Source of the DNA: Oscillospiraceae bacterium
Lineage (GTDB): Bacteria > Bacillota > Clostridia > Oscillospirales > Ruminococcaceae
Reading direction: 5' to 3'
Assembly: GCA_016297675.1 (NCBI GenBank)
Contig: JAEDGE010000124.1
Span: forward strand, 1 to 5,452
DNA length: 5,452 nucleotides
The position numbers and the translations under genes were made by a program. Shown one piece after another: positions 4,880 through 5,452 of the stretch (the first letter of the stretch is position 1; every line of letters starts with the position of its first letter). The notes beneath the pieces were generated by a model. The model ran no database searches and was not told the DNA's origin. It was given only the letters and a program-made list of their open reading frames with translations.

Positions 4880-5452
4880 ATGAAAGAAAATATTCCATCA
4901 CAAGACATGGAAAAAATACGAAAAAGGCATAGAGCCAAATACAGTTTTTGGATTGTAATGCCAGTGGTATTGCTTCTGACAGGATGCAGCAGTCAAAAGG
5001 AAAACCAACTGAAGCCAGTTTCTGGTCTGGAACAGCTGGGAGAAATACAAGTGGTTTCCAGAGAAGACGGCTCCGGCACACGAGATGCTTTTGCATCCCT
5101 GCTGGGTTTTGCACAAAGCAGTGCTTCTGGAAGTTCCGACCTCACCACAGAAACTGCACAGATTGCAGAAGATGCGGAAGCCGTCATTGCCGCAGTTGCG
5201 GAAAATCCATCGGCTGTTGGATATGTATCTCTGGGCAGCTTGGATGGAACAGGAAATGTCAAAGTATTAGAACTGAATGGTATTTCGCCGGATGAAAAAA
5301 GTTATGCTTTGAGTCGTTCCCTTTATCTGGCATATCATGGAAAGCAAAATGAACTGGAGCAGGACTTTCTCACTTATGTGCAGGGAGCTGGACAGGAAAT
5401 TGTTGCAAAATCCTATACGCCTATTGCCAAAAGCAGTTCGTTTCTTTCCAAT
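4880..5452 (+). CDS. PstS-like phosphate-binding lipoprotein, apparently permuted (partial, 3' end outside window)
   Basis: 191 codons are open to the window edge. The start at 4880 has GAGGAG (4865-4870) 9 nt upstream. A nearer ATG at 4876 is in another frame and stops after 18 codons. The N-terminus has a long basic stretch (1-22), a hydrophobic core and a lipobox LTGC with Cys36 lipidated. Right after a short linker comes SREDGSGTRDAF (60-71), the phosphate-binding loop of PstS: Arg61, Asp63, Ser65, Gly66 and Thr67 match Arg135, Asp137, Ser139, Gly140 and Thr141 of E. coli PstS. Then come AVGYVSLGSL and an SRSLYL segment, also PstS-like. In ordinary PstS these lie in the second half, after a GSTS-type first half; here nothing precedes them. 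Either the first half follows downstream (circular permutation) or it is missing. It probably binds phosphate or a similar oxyanion outside the membrane. Family sure; domain order partly inferred. Confidence 0.85.
   Translation, partial: MKENIPSQDMEKIRKRHRAKYSFWIVMPVVLLLTGCSSQKENQLKPVSGLEQLGEIQVVSREDGSGTRDAFASLLGFAQSSASGSSDLTTETAQIAEDAEAVIAAVAENPSAVGYVSLGSLDGTGNVKVLELNGISPDEKSYALSRSLYLAYHGKQNELEQDFLTYVQGAGQEIVAKSYTPIAKSSSFLSN

Noticed and set aside
4948..5295. Plus-strand open frame of 115 codons near the right end
   Set aside because: It overlaps the PstS-like gene in another frame. The 4880 frame has the lipobox and phosphate-loop motif, while this one is Arg/Cys-rich with no known motif.
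1..5452. CRISPR arrays, tRNA or rRNA genes, insertion sequences, attachment sites
   Set aside because: No spaced direct repeats, no tRNA-like cloverleaf, no transposase motifs and no terminal inverted repeats were seen on reading both strands.

Overview
The window reads like part of a low-to-moderate GC Gram-positive genome, most likely Clostridia and perhaps a Ruminococcus-type gut or rumen bacterium. The grounds are strong GGAGG-type ribosome binding sites, an AT-rich leader, lipoprotein signal peptides with a Gram-positive look, and an XpaC/TelA gene pair of the kind found in Firmicutes. The genus is inference; the lineage is fairly secure.

Layout: positions 1-418 carry no convincing gene. 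This is a leader that becomes very AT-rich after about 235, with a Fur-like box (286-304), weak promoter candidates and a possible 10-residue leader peptide. From 419 to the right edge there are five tightly packed plus-strand genes: (1) a lipoprotein joining a solute-binding domain to a C-terminal von Willebrand A (VWA) domain with a complete metal-binding MIDAS; (2) an XpaC-family membrane/coiled-coil protein starting at TTG; (3) a membrane-anchored solute-binding protein whose domain is a paralogue of the one in gene 1; (4) a TelA-family ('toxic anion resistance') cytoplasmic helical protein; (5) the start of a PstS-like phosphate-binding lipoprotein, cut by the window edge, whose domain halves appear to be in permuted order. 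Gaps are 1 nt, a 4-nt overlap, 15 nt and 39 nt; the last holds an 8-bp hairpin. One transcription unit is the simplest reading.

How the genes may work together (inference): XpaC and TelA are established neighbours (for example xpaC-yaaN in Bacillus subtilis) and are linked with VWA proteins in stress and metal/anion resistance contexts. Here that core is wrapped with three extracytoplasmic binding proteins, and no ABC permease or ATPase is visible. Two of them share a fold and flank xpaC, and one carries a VWA domain that could bind a protein partner through a divalent metal. This suggests an envelope sensing or assembly module, possibly for an oxyanion such as phosphate. Ligand detected outside would be passed through membrane-bound XpaC to cytoplasmic TelA, rather than solute being imported. 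This is the part of the window most worth pursuing.
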